DNA of 64,000 nucleotides from the NCBI GenBank assembly GCA_007745835.1, contig CP036424.1, positions 3,645,968-3,709,967 of the forward strand, given 5' to 3'. Both the position numbers and the translations under genes were made by a program. The DNA is from Planctomycetes bacterium MalM25. GTDB lineage: Bacteria; Planctomycetota; Planctomycetia; Pirellulales; Lacipirellulaceae. Position 1 is the first letter of the stretch; each line of letters starts with the position of its first letter. Of the stretch, positions 8,397 to 15,019 are shown piece after piece. Below the pieces are notes generated by a model, which saw only the letters and a program-made list of their open reading frames with translations, had not been told where the DNA came from and did not search any database.

Positions 8397-9851
8397 ATGC
8401 GAAACCACCACGACACCCAGCTCCTGTTCGATCTCTCCAAGCCGGGCCGGCGCGCCCTGCGGCTGCCGGCGATCGACGTGCCCGAGCGCTCGGTCGAAGA
8501 GCTGCTCCCGCCGAGCGTGCTCGCGGAGCGGGCCCCCGCCCTGCCCGAGCTGGCGGAGCCGCAAGTCGTGCGGCACTTCACGAACCTGTCGACGCAGAAC
8601 ATGTCGGTCGACACGCACTTCTACCCGCTCGGCTCGTGCACGATGAAGCACAACCCGAAGCGCAACGAGCGGGCCGCCGCCTTGCCCGGCATCGCGGACC
8701 TGCACCCGTATCAGCCGGAAGAATCGATCCAAGGAATGCTGCGGCTGCTCCACGAGATGCAGGAGTACCTGTGCGAGATCTCGGGGCTCCCCGCGTGCAG
8801 CCTCCAACCCGCGGCCGGAGCGCACGGCGAGCTGACCGCCCTGTGGTGCGCCGCGGCGTACTTCCAGGACCGGGGCGAGACGCACCGCACCAAGGTGCTG
8901 GTCCCCGACAGCGCGCACGGCACCAACCCGGCCAGCGCCGTGATGGCGGGTTTCGAGACCGTCACCGTCAAGACGCTCGAGTCGGGCGTCGTTGATCTCG
9001 ACGACTTCCGCGCGAAGCTCGACGACCAGATCGCCGTCTTCATGATCACCAACCCGAACACGGTCGGCGTCTTCGAGCCGGAGATCGGCGCCCTCGCCGA
9101 CGAGGTCCACGCGCGGGGTGGTTTGGTCTACCTGGACGGCGCCAACATGAACGCCATCCTGGGCATCGCCCGACCCGGCGACTTCGGCGCCGACATGCAG
9201 CACTACAACCCGCACAAGACCTTCAGCGGCCCCCACGGCGGCGGCGGCCCCGGCGCGGGGCCGATCTGTGTCGCCGAGAAGCTCCGGCCGTACTTGCCAA
9301 CGCCGACCGTCGTCCGCGAGGACGACCGGTACCGGCTCGACTTCGACGCGCCCAAGTCGATCGGCCGCGTCCGCTCGTTCTTCGGCAACGTTGGCGTGCT
9401 CGTCCGGGCGTACTGCTACCTCCGCACGCACGGCCCGGACGGACTGCGCCGCGTGAGCGAGCAGGCGGTGCTCAACGCGAATTACCTGCTCAGTCGCGTG
9501 AAGCACTTCCTCCCCGTGCCGCAGGGCGACCGCTGCATGCACGAGTTCGTCGCGTCCGCGAAGCGGCTCAAGAGCGAGAAGGGGGTCACCGCCATGGACC
9601 TCGCCAAGCGGCTGCTCGACTTCGGCGTCCACGCGCCGACCGTGTACTTCCCGCAGACAGTCCCCGAAGCCCTAATGTGCGAGCCGACCGAGACCGAGAG
9701 CAAGGAGACGCTCGATCTGTTCGCCGAGACCCTCTTCCGCATCACCGAGGAGTCGCCCGAGCTGCTGCACGAGGCGCCGCACACGACCACGATCAGCCGC
9801 CCCGACGAAGTCGCCGCCGCCCGCCGCCCGACGCTGTGCCACTGCGGATGA
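8397..9851 (+). CDS. gcvPB: Glycine dehydrogenase (decarboxylating) subunit 2
   Basis: A 484-residue PLP-binding half of the P protein. It decarboxylates glycine and passes the aminomethyl group to lipoyl-GcvH. The PLP lysine is K274 in HYNPHKTFSGPHGGGGPG. Other family segments are FYPLGSCTMKHNPK, SLQPAAGAHGE and DSAHGTNPASA. Length matches the split form. It completes the T-H-PA-PB set in this cluster; the L protein (dihydrolipoamide dehydrogenase) is not in the window. Confidence 0.96.
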   Translation: MRNHHDTQLLFDLSKPGRRALRLPAIDVPERSVEELLPPSVLAERAPALPELAEPQVVRHFTNLSTQNMSVDTHFYPLGSCTMKHNPKRNERAAALPGIADLHPYQPEESIQGMLRLLHEMQEYLCEISGLPACSLQPAAGAHGELTALWCAAAYFQDRGETHRTKVLVPDSAHGTNPASAVMAGFETVTVKTLESGVVDLDDFRAKLDDQIAVFMITNPNTVGVFEPEIGALADEVHARGGLVYLDGANMNAILGIARPGDFGADMQHYNPHKTFSGPHGGGGPGAGPICVAEKLRPYLPTPTVVREDDRYRLDFDAPKSIGRVRSFFGNVGVLVRAYCYLRTHGPDGLRRVSEQAVLNANYLLSRVKHFLPVPQGDRCMHEFVASAKRLKSEKGVTAMDLAKRLLDFGVHAPTVYFPQTVPEALMCEPTETESKETLDLFAETLFRITEESPELLHEAPHTTTISRPDEVAAARRPTLCHCG

Positions 9852-9855
9852 TCCA

Positions 9856-9886
9856 TCTCGCGCAGAGACGCGGAGACGCAGAGAGA
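9856..9886. repeat. Left inverted repeat around the 93-residue ORF
   Basis: A run of TCTCGCGCAGAGACGCGGAG followed by ACGCAGAGAGA. It matches, in inverted orientation with a few mismatches, the sequence at 10181-10210. Its last base is the A of the ATG at 9886. The internal AGACGCGGAGACGCAGAG is also a short direct repetition. Confidence 0.7.
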
Positions 9887-10167
9887 TGAATTACGATCCC
9901 GAGCTATGGAAGACGCTGAAGCTGGGTGATCGCGTGAAGGTCATGTCCTGGCCCACCGAGTTCGATGCACCCAACTACACGCTTCACGAGGAGACACGCG
10001 AAGCCTACGAGTGGCTGTTGGCAAGGCGTTACGTACTAACGATTGATCGGGTCGAGTATCACGATGGACAGTCTTACCCTTGGGCGGACTTTGTCGTCAC
10101 GACGTACGGCGTCGACGCTTATCACACCATGATGCTCAATCACAGCGGACTCGAACTGGTCGAGTAG
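9886..10167 (+). CDS. Hypothetical 93-residue protein between inverted repeats
   Basis: A soluble, aromatic- and acid-rich protein beginning MNYDPELWKTLKLGDRVKVM and ending HSGLELVE. No family is recognised; the start DRVKVMSWP could form a small beta-barrel (SH3-like) element. Codon use is less GC-biased than in the glycine cleavage genes. The gene lies exactly between two ~30-base inverted repeats (9856-9886 and 10181-10210), so it may have arrived as a small cassette. It sits between gcvPB and the lipoate-transfer gene, both on the same strand. Confidence 0.6.
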   Translation: MNYDPELWKTLKLGDRVKVMSWPTEFDAPNYTLHEETREAYEWLLARRYVLTIDRVEYHDGQSYPWADFVVTTYGVDAYHTMMLNHSGLELVE

Positions 10168-10180
10168 CTCCTCACTTTTT

Positions 10181-10210
10181 TCTCTGCTGTCTCTGCGTCT
10201 CAGCGCGAGA
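10181..10210. repeat. Right inverted repeat around the 93-residue ORF
   Basis: TCTCTGCTGTCTCTGCGTCT followed by CAGCGCGAGA. Its reverse complement aligns with 9856-9886 (TCTCGCGC…GAGACGC…AGAGA). It is preceded by a T-run at 10175-10181. The downstream lipoate-transfer gene starts nine bases later. Confidence 0.7.
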
Positions 10211-10219
10211 CAATCCAAC

Positions 10220-11017
10220 ATGCCGATCGACTGCCGCCTGATCGTCGACGACCCCGCCGCGGGCGCCTGGAACATGGCGATCGACGAGGCGCTGCTCGAG
10301 AGCGCCGTCGCGGGCGGGCCGGCGACGCTCCGGGTGTACCGCTGGGAGCCAACACTCTCGCTGGGGTACTTCCAGCCGTACGCCGACCGGGCGAAGCACC
10401 CGGCCAGCGCCGCCCTGCCCTGCGTGCGGCGCTCGAGCGGCGGCGGGGCGCTCGTCCATGATCAGGAGCTGACCTACTCGCTGACGCTCTCCGCCGCGGA
10501 CTTTGGGAAACTCGATCTCCCCTACCCGCTCTACTGCGCCGCGCACCGGGCGGTGATCGCGGCGCTCGTCGAGCTCGGCGGCGACAGCGAGCGGCTCACC
10601 CTGTGCGACCCCACCAAGGGCGCCCCCCCCGCAGAGGAACCCTTCCTCTGCTTCTTGCGGCGAGCCGACGGCGATCTGCTGGTCGGCCCCCCCCACCCGG
10701 GAGCGGTGCACGGGCGGCCCGTGAACGGCCGATACAAAGTGGCGGGCAGCGCCCAACGCAAGAGCCGAGGGGCGCTGCTGCAGCACGGCGGCGTCCTGCT
10801 GGAGCGGTCTCCGTTGGCCCCCGAACTGCCGGGCCTGGGCGACCTCGGGCTGCTGGCCGAATCGGCGTCGAGCTTCGAGGAGGTGCTGATTCGTAAGTTC
10901 GCCGACGGCTTGAACTTGCGTCTATCCGCAACCGAGTTGGAAACAAACGAGCGAGAACGGGCGAATCGACTCTTAGAGCAGAAGCACGCCGACGGGGCGT
11001 GGATCCGAAAACGCTGA
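10220..11017 (+). CDS. Octanoyltransferase / lipoate-protein ligase A family
   Basis: A 265-residue BPL/LplA/LipB-fold protein that transfers octanoate or lipoate to lipoyl domains. Motifs are WNMAIDEALLE, LRVYRWEPTLSLGYFQP, VRRSSGGGALVHDQELTYS and YKVAGSAQRKSRGALLQHG (the acyl-carrier lysine). There is no C-terminal LplA accessory domain. A cysteine in FLCFLRRADGDLLV could be the nucleophile of LipM-type octanoyltransferases, which are about this length. Its position after the gcv genes suggests it modifies GcvH K66. LipM versus ligase is not settled by sequence reading. Confidence 0.8.
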   Translation: MPIDCRLIVDDPAAGAWNMAIDEALLESAVAGGPATLRVYRWEPTLSLGYFQPYADRAKHPASAALPCVRRSSGGGALVHDQELTYSLTLSAADFGKLDLPYPLYCAAHRAVIAALVELGGDSERLTLCDPTKGAPPAEEPFLCFLRRADGDLLVGPPHPGAVHGRPVNGRYKVAGSAQRKSRGALLQHGGVLLERSPLAPELPGLGDLGLLAESASSFEEVLIRKFADGLNLRLSATELETNERERANRLLEQKHADGAWIRKR

Positions 11018-11045
11018 AGTGAGGCGAAGTTTCCGCGCGCACCGC

Positions 11046-11076
11046 TTGCCCAAAGAACCCGCCTCTCTGCTATGAT
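11046..11076 (+). promoter_or_regulatory. Possible sigma70-like promoter for the FHA gene
   Basis: In the 383-base gap before the FHA gene, TTGCCC (11046-11051) and TATGAT (11071-11076) are separated by 19 bases. The spacer is slightly long. The rest of the gap (to 11400) shows no ORF or strong structure and would be a long leader. Confidence 0.3.
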
Positions 11077-11400
11077 TGAATTGGGTCATTTCCTCCGATA
11101 CCTATCCATATTGCGGGAAGTTTGGGAGAATTACCGACCCTGCCGCGCGAGCGGCGCCACCACCCCCTGCGTAGAGACAACTGGGCAGACGCCTCGGCGT
11201 CGGCCCGCAAATTAGGCCCGGCGTCCGGAACCGTCGGGCCCGATAGAGAAGAGGTGTCCTTAACGAGACGCGGTCGCTCCCTATGCGGCCCGTCTCAACC
11301 GGATCGCCGCTGACCCGCGAGGAAACCGCCGGCCGCGAGGCCCGCCTCATCCCGTTTCGCCCCTCGCGAAGGTCAACGAGCAAGAAGACAGGAACACGAC

Positions 11401-12102
11401 ATGAAGTTGGTTGTGCTAGCTGGGGCTAAGAAAGGCGCTGCGGTACCGATCAAGAAGTCGAGCTTCATCATCGGACGCAGCAAGGAGTGCGCTCTGCGTG
11501 CCGGGAGCGAAGCGATCAGCCGCAAACACTGCGAGCTGAAGCAGGTCGATTCGGGCGTCACGGTCCAGGACCTGGGCAGCCGCAACGGCACCTACCTCAA
11601 CGATGAGCGCATCGAAGGGGTGCAACCCCTCTCGAACGGCGACACGCTGCGGATCGGCCCGCTCGAGTTCCGCTTCGAGTCCGAAGCCGAGATCCGCAAG
11701 GTCAAAGCGCCCAAGATCAAGAACGTCGCCGAAGCGGTCGCCCGTGTGAACTCCAAAGGGAACGCCTCAAGCGATCTGCAAGAGGACGACATCAGCGGCT
11801 GGCTCCTGGGCAGTGAAGGTGGCGACGGCGGGGACCCGCCCGCCATCGGCGAGACCCTCAGCATGCGGACCGATGAAACCCGCATCTCGCGTGAGAAGGA
11901 AGAGCTGGCCAAGCTCACGGCCGACGCCGAGGCTCAATCGGCCGAAGAAGAGGTCGCCTCCGAGGAGGAGACGGAAAAAGAGGGCAAGAAGAAAAAGAAG
12001 AAGGAGCCCGGCAAGCTCCCGTTCCGCCCCGACAAGCCGCAGTCGAAGGACAGCCGTGAGGCGGCCGAGCAGATCCTCCGCGACATGGCCCGGCGCCGCT
12101 GA
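11401..12102 (+). CDS. FHA-domain protein with charged C-terminal tail
   Basis: A 233-residue cytoplasmic protein. Residues 1-100 form a forkhead-associated domain that binds phosphothreonine: FIIGRSKECALR, ISRKHCEL, and LGSRNGTYLNDERI. The rest is low complexity: an acidic stretch (AEAQSAEEEVASEEETEKEG) then a lysine block and EQILRDMARRR. It probably acts as a scaffold in Ser/Thr kinase signalling; a kinase gene lies at 25354-26862. A small conserved protein follows 40 bases later and the pair share a terminator. Confidence 0.88.
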   Translation: MKLVVLAGAKKGAAVPIKKSSFIIGRSKECALRAGSEAISRKHCELKQVDSGVTVQDLGSRNGTYLNDERIEGVQPLSNGDTLRIGPLEFRFESEAEIRKVKAPKIKNVAEAVARVNSKGNASSDLQEDDISGWLLGSEGGDGGDPPAIGETLSMRTDETRISREKEELAKLTADAEAQSAEEEVASEEETEKEGKKKKKKEPGKLPFRPDKPQSKDSREAAEQILRDMARRR

Positions 12103-12142
12103 ACGACCGAACCCACACTCCGGGCCGATCGCCCGGGTAGCG

Positions 12143-12391
12143 ATGAAAGCGAACGAAGACCAGCCGCAGAAAGTCTCCGGGGTCGTCGGCCTGGGCCTCG
12201 ACGCCGAAGACGGCCACAAGCGCCTCACCCGCGGCAAGGACTTCGTCCTGGCGGGCGGGTCCGACGAGACCCACGCCCGTATGCAAGAGACCATGATCAA
12301 GGTGACCGAGCGTCTGGAGGACCGCGGCAAGCGGATCCGCGACGCCTCGCCGGAGGAGTTGAGCGACCTTATCGGCGAGGCGGCCGGCTGA
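12143..12391 (+). CDS. Small conserved hypothetical protein after FHA gene
   Basis: An 82-residue hydrophilic protein starting MKANEDQPQKVSGVVGLGLD and containing HKRLTRGKDFVLAGGSDETH, then MQETMIKVTERLEDRGKRI. It resembles small conserved planctomycete proteins of unknown function (GGS-ETH-MQE pattern). ATG at 12143 is chosen because the longer open frame overlaps the FHA gene out of frame. The terminator at 12431 follows within 40 bases, so it is the last gene of this unit. Confidence 0.7.
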   Translation: MKANEDQPQKVSGVVGLGLDAEDGHKRLTRGKDFVLAGGSDETHARMQETMIKVTERLEDRGKRIRDASPEELSDLIGEAAG

Positions 12392-12430
12392 CGCCGACCG
12401 CCCCGGTCGATTCCTCCCCTTCTCGCATGC

Positions 12431-12462
12431 GGCTCGCCCTACAGGGCGGGCCTTTTCTCTTT
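12431..12462 (+). terminator. Rho-independent terminator after FHA unit
   Basis: A 9-bp stem GGCTCGCCC / GGGCGGGCC with a TACA loop, followed directly by TTTTCTCTTT. It lies between the plus-strand FHA unit and the convergent H1-like gene. Confidence 0.8.
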
Positions 12463-12470
12463 GGCGCCGA

Positions 12471-13052
12471 TCACTCGGAACGCAACAGCTCCGAATCGGC
12501 CAACGCCTCCTCGGCTTCCGCCTCGGCGGCGTCTTCGATCGACGCGTCGGCGGGCGTCTCGGTCTCGCCGCGTTGGTCGCGGAGCGCCGCGGTCTCGGCG
12601 GGCGAGAGCTGGACGTAGCCCAGGTCGCGGATCACCTCGAGCACCTCGCTGCAGGTCGGGAACATCCGCCCGCTGGTCCGCTTGTAGGCGTCCAGGGCGT
12701 TCATGAACTCGACCTCGGCGTCGTTGTAGTCACGCTCACAGGTCGTCGGGTCGATCTGCCGGCGGCGGTTCACCTTCTCGCGGCGTTCGAGCTTCGGAGC
12801 GGCCGCCGGCTTCTCGGCCGGCTTGGCCTCGGCGGCGGCCTCCTCGCGACGCTCTTTGGCGCGGCGGCGGTCGAGCTTCACCTCCTCCTCGGACGCCTTG
12901 ACCTTCTTCTTGGTGGCGCGCTTCGCCTTACTGGCGGCGGGCTTGGCGGCCTTGGCGGGCGACTTCGACTTGGCGCTCTTCGCGGCCTTCTTCGTGGGGC
13001 GAGCGGACTTGCTGGTGGCCTTCGGGGCGGCCTTCTTCTTGGTCGTGGGCAC
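12471..13052 (-). CDS. H1-like Lys/Ala-rich protein with conserved C-terminal domain
   Basis: A 193-residue protein if started at GTG 13052 ([15 protein letters not shown]…). The N-terminal ~75 residues are almost only K, A, S, P and T, resembling eukaryotic H1 tails and bacterial HC1-like nucleoid proteins. An E/K/R helix follows, then a compact conserved region: [36 protein letters not shown] and [19 protein letters not shown]. The tail is acidic. The C-terminal region looks like a conserved planctomycete domain of unknown function. DNA binding is suggested by the basic tail only. The open frame extends to 13397, but that extension is arginine-rich, shadow-like sequence. Confidence 0.7.
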   Translation of the reverse strand: MPTTKKKAAPKATSKSARPTKKAAKSAKSKSPAKAAKPAASKAKRATKKKVKASEEEVKLDRRRAKERREEAAAEAKPAEKPAAAPKLERREKVNRRRQIDPTTCERDYNDAEVEFMNALDAYKRTSGRMFPTCSEVLEVIRDLGYVQLSPAETAALRDQRGETETPADASIEDAAEAEAEEALADSELLRSE

Positions 13053-13348
13053 GGGCGGGGGCTCCTCGTCGAACCGCAGCTTTGGGGAGGGCGACGGTCG
13101 GGTTGGGTAAACGGGGAAAGGGCGACAGGTGCTAGCATCGGACGCCCGCCCCGGTAAAAGAGACCGATCAGCGAAGATTTCCGCTCTGCGCAATGACTCC
13201 CGATCGGGCGGTTCTGACGGCCCGTCGCCTCGTAACGACCAGCCGGCCAGGGTCGTGTTGCGGCGGCGGCGGCGCGTTGGTACGGTCCGCCACGCTTCCC
13301 GTCGCAACCCGCACGACCCGCCGCGTCGTCCCCCCCGCAAGGCTCGGC

Positions 13349-14086
13349 ATGCCGCAAAAAACCACTCCGCTCCGCCCCGTCCTCGCGGCGTCGGCACTCG
13401 CCCTCTTGGCGGCCGGCTGCAACACGGTGCAGAACCAGACGCTCAACTCCGAGGGGGTCGCCCTCTACAAGCAGGGCGCCTACCAGCAGGCGGCCGGCAA
13501 GTTCCAGGAGGCGATCGCCAAACGCCCCGACCTGGGCGACGGCTACTACAACCTGGCCGCCGCCATGCACCAGTCGGGCGTCCGCTTCAACCGCCCCGAC
13601 GACCTGAAGCAGGCCGAGACCCTCTACAACCAGGCCCTGGAGCGCTCGCCCGACCACGCCGAGTGCTACCGCGGCCTCGCCGTGCTGCTGAAGGAGACCG
13701 GCCGGCCCGACGCGTCGTACCGGCTGCTGAACAACTGGGCGGTCGCCAGCCCGACCAACCCGAACCCGCACGTCGAAATGGCCCGGCTGCTCGAAGAGGG
13801 CCAGCGGTCCGAGGAGGCCGAATCCCAACTCGTGCAGGCCCTCACCATCGAACCGAACGACGCCCGCGCCCTCGCCGCCCTCGGCCGCCTCCGCGACCAG
13901 TCGGGCGACTACCAGCAGGCGCTGCAGAACTACCAGCGCTCGCTCGACGTCAACCAGTACCAGCCGCAGGTCGCTGCGCGCGTCGCCACGCTCCAAGGCG
14001 CCACCGGCGCCCCGCCCCTCGCAACCGGCACAACCACCGGCACGCGCCTCGCGACGCAGCCGAACAGCCCCCCGGTGCGGTACTGA
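13349..14086 (+). CDS. TPR-repeat lipoprotein
   Basis: A 245-residue exported lipoprotein. [20 protein letters not shown] followed by AAGC gives a lipobox with Cys24. Tetratricopeptide repeats then run to about residue 215 ([63 protein letters not shown]). The tail is T/G/P-rich. TPR lipoproteins usually act as envelope scaffolds. The open frame extends to 13193, but only the start at 13349 gives a signal peptide. It is divergent from the H1-like gene, with a 296-base gap that must hold both promoters. Confidence 0.85.
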   Translation: MPQKTTPLRPVLAASALALLAAGCNTVQNQTLNSEGVALYKQGAYQQAAGKFQEAIAKRPDLGDGYYNLAAAMHQSGVRFNRPDDLKQAETLYNQALERSPDHAECYRGLAVLLKETGRPDASYRLLNNWAVASPTNPNPHVEMARLLEEGQRSEEAESQLVQALTIEPNDARALAALGRLRDQSGDYQQALQNYQRSLDVNQYQPQVAARVATLQGATGAPPLATGTTTGTRLATQPNSPPVRY

Positions 14087-14210
14087 GCCAGCTCGCCCGG
14101 CTTGCCTCTTCCGCGCCCGGTTCGATTACTTGGAAGCGAACCACCTAAATCGGGCCTGAGGCCCGCGATCTAGCGCCCCCCGGCCCAAACAATCCGGCCG
14201 TCGCGGGTGG

Positions 14211-14282
14211 CCAAGAATCGTGCTTGACACGAGGTCGTGGGGACCAAAGATCGTGCTTGACCGGGGGGGGGGGCGCAGGGGA
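14211..14282. repeat. Tandem repeat with an 11-G run
   Basis: CCAAGAATCGTGCTTGAC (14211-14228) recurs as CCAAAGATCGTGCTTGAC (14244-14261), 33 bases apart, with a third partial start at 14283. A run of 11 G residues lies at 14263-14273, a possible slippage site. No gene is present in the 314-base gap 14087-14400. Confidence 0.65.
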
Positions 14283-14294
14283 CCAATCGAGAGC

Positions 14295-14363
14295 GCCACT
14301 GGCGTGCCGCCAGTGTGAAGTACCTACCGAGTCCCCATCTTGCACTGGCGATACGCCAGTGGC
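14295..14363. repeat. REPIN-like pair of inverted palindromes
   Basis: The left arm 14295-14320 (GCCACTGGCGTGCCGCCAGTG…) and right arm 14339-14363 (…GCACTGGCGATACGCCAGTGGC) are inverted copies. Each is a hairpin with arms CACTGGC/GCCAGTG. Two REP-like units facing each other across ~18 bases is the layout of a REPIN. Confidence 0.7.
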
Positions 14364-14400
14364 ACCCGGCGTCCGATCTGGTAACCGAGCTTGGCCATCC

Positions 14401-14889
14401 TCAAATCGCATCCGCCTTCACGTACAACGCCTTCGGCGCGGAATCGTAATACTTGAAGAGCGCGGGGCAGATCCAGCACTCTTCGGGGACGTCGTCTTCC
14501 TCGGACATCCAAGCAGGCGGTTCGTCGAGTTGGTAGTAGTTACCCTGGCGATCTCCGCGGAGCCATCCGAGCTTCGCTTCGTAGCCAGGAAAAGGGTTGG
14601 CAGACACCGTCAATCGAAACCCCTCGGCGGGCTCATCGATGTCCTCAACCAGCACATCGATCATCTCTGGCACTCCCGCGACGAAAGGTTCCCGGACAAG
14701 ACCGACCCGGTCATCATCGAAGACCCAGGCGCCGTTGTACTGATACGGGGCGAGCACCAGCAGGGAGTTCTGGGGAGCCCGATAACTCGGGGCCATGAGC
14801 CCCAGGCTCCAGGCGGCGACAAGCCCCACCAGCAGGACCACCGCAATCGTCACTCCCAAGCGGACAGCATTCGGTCGAGCGCTCGCCAT
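14401..14889 (-). CDS. DUF6717-family membrane-anchored protein
   Basis: A 162-residue protein. One N-terminal membrane segment (about residues 13-33, LGVTIAVVLLVGLVAAWSLGL) is followed by a conserved domain: SLLVLAPYQYNGAWVFDDDRVGL, REPFVAGVPEMIDVLVEDI, and ECWICPALFKYYDSAPKALYVKAD. This matches DUF6717, of unknown function. ATG at 14889 is chosen because it places the membrane segment near the start; an open frame to 15021 lacks resemblance. It is divergent from the U32 peptidase gene. Confidence 0.75.
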   Translation of the reverse strand: MASARPNAVRLGVTIAVVLLVGLVAAWSLGLMAPSYRAPQNSLLVLAPYQYNGAWVFDDDRVGLVREPFVAGVPEMIDVLVEDIDEPAEGFRLTVSANPFPGYEAKLGWLRGDRQGNYYQLDEPPAWMSEEDDVPEECWICPALFKYYDSAPKALYVKADAI

Positions 14890-15019
14890 CACGAACTCCA
14901 ATTCAAGGAATGATCGATACCCAGAGTATACGCCTACCGCTCTCATCGTGCCGGGCGACAACTTCGGAGGTCGATGTCCACTGCAGTAAGCGATGGTTCT
15001 CTCGGCTATCCTGTTCCAC

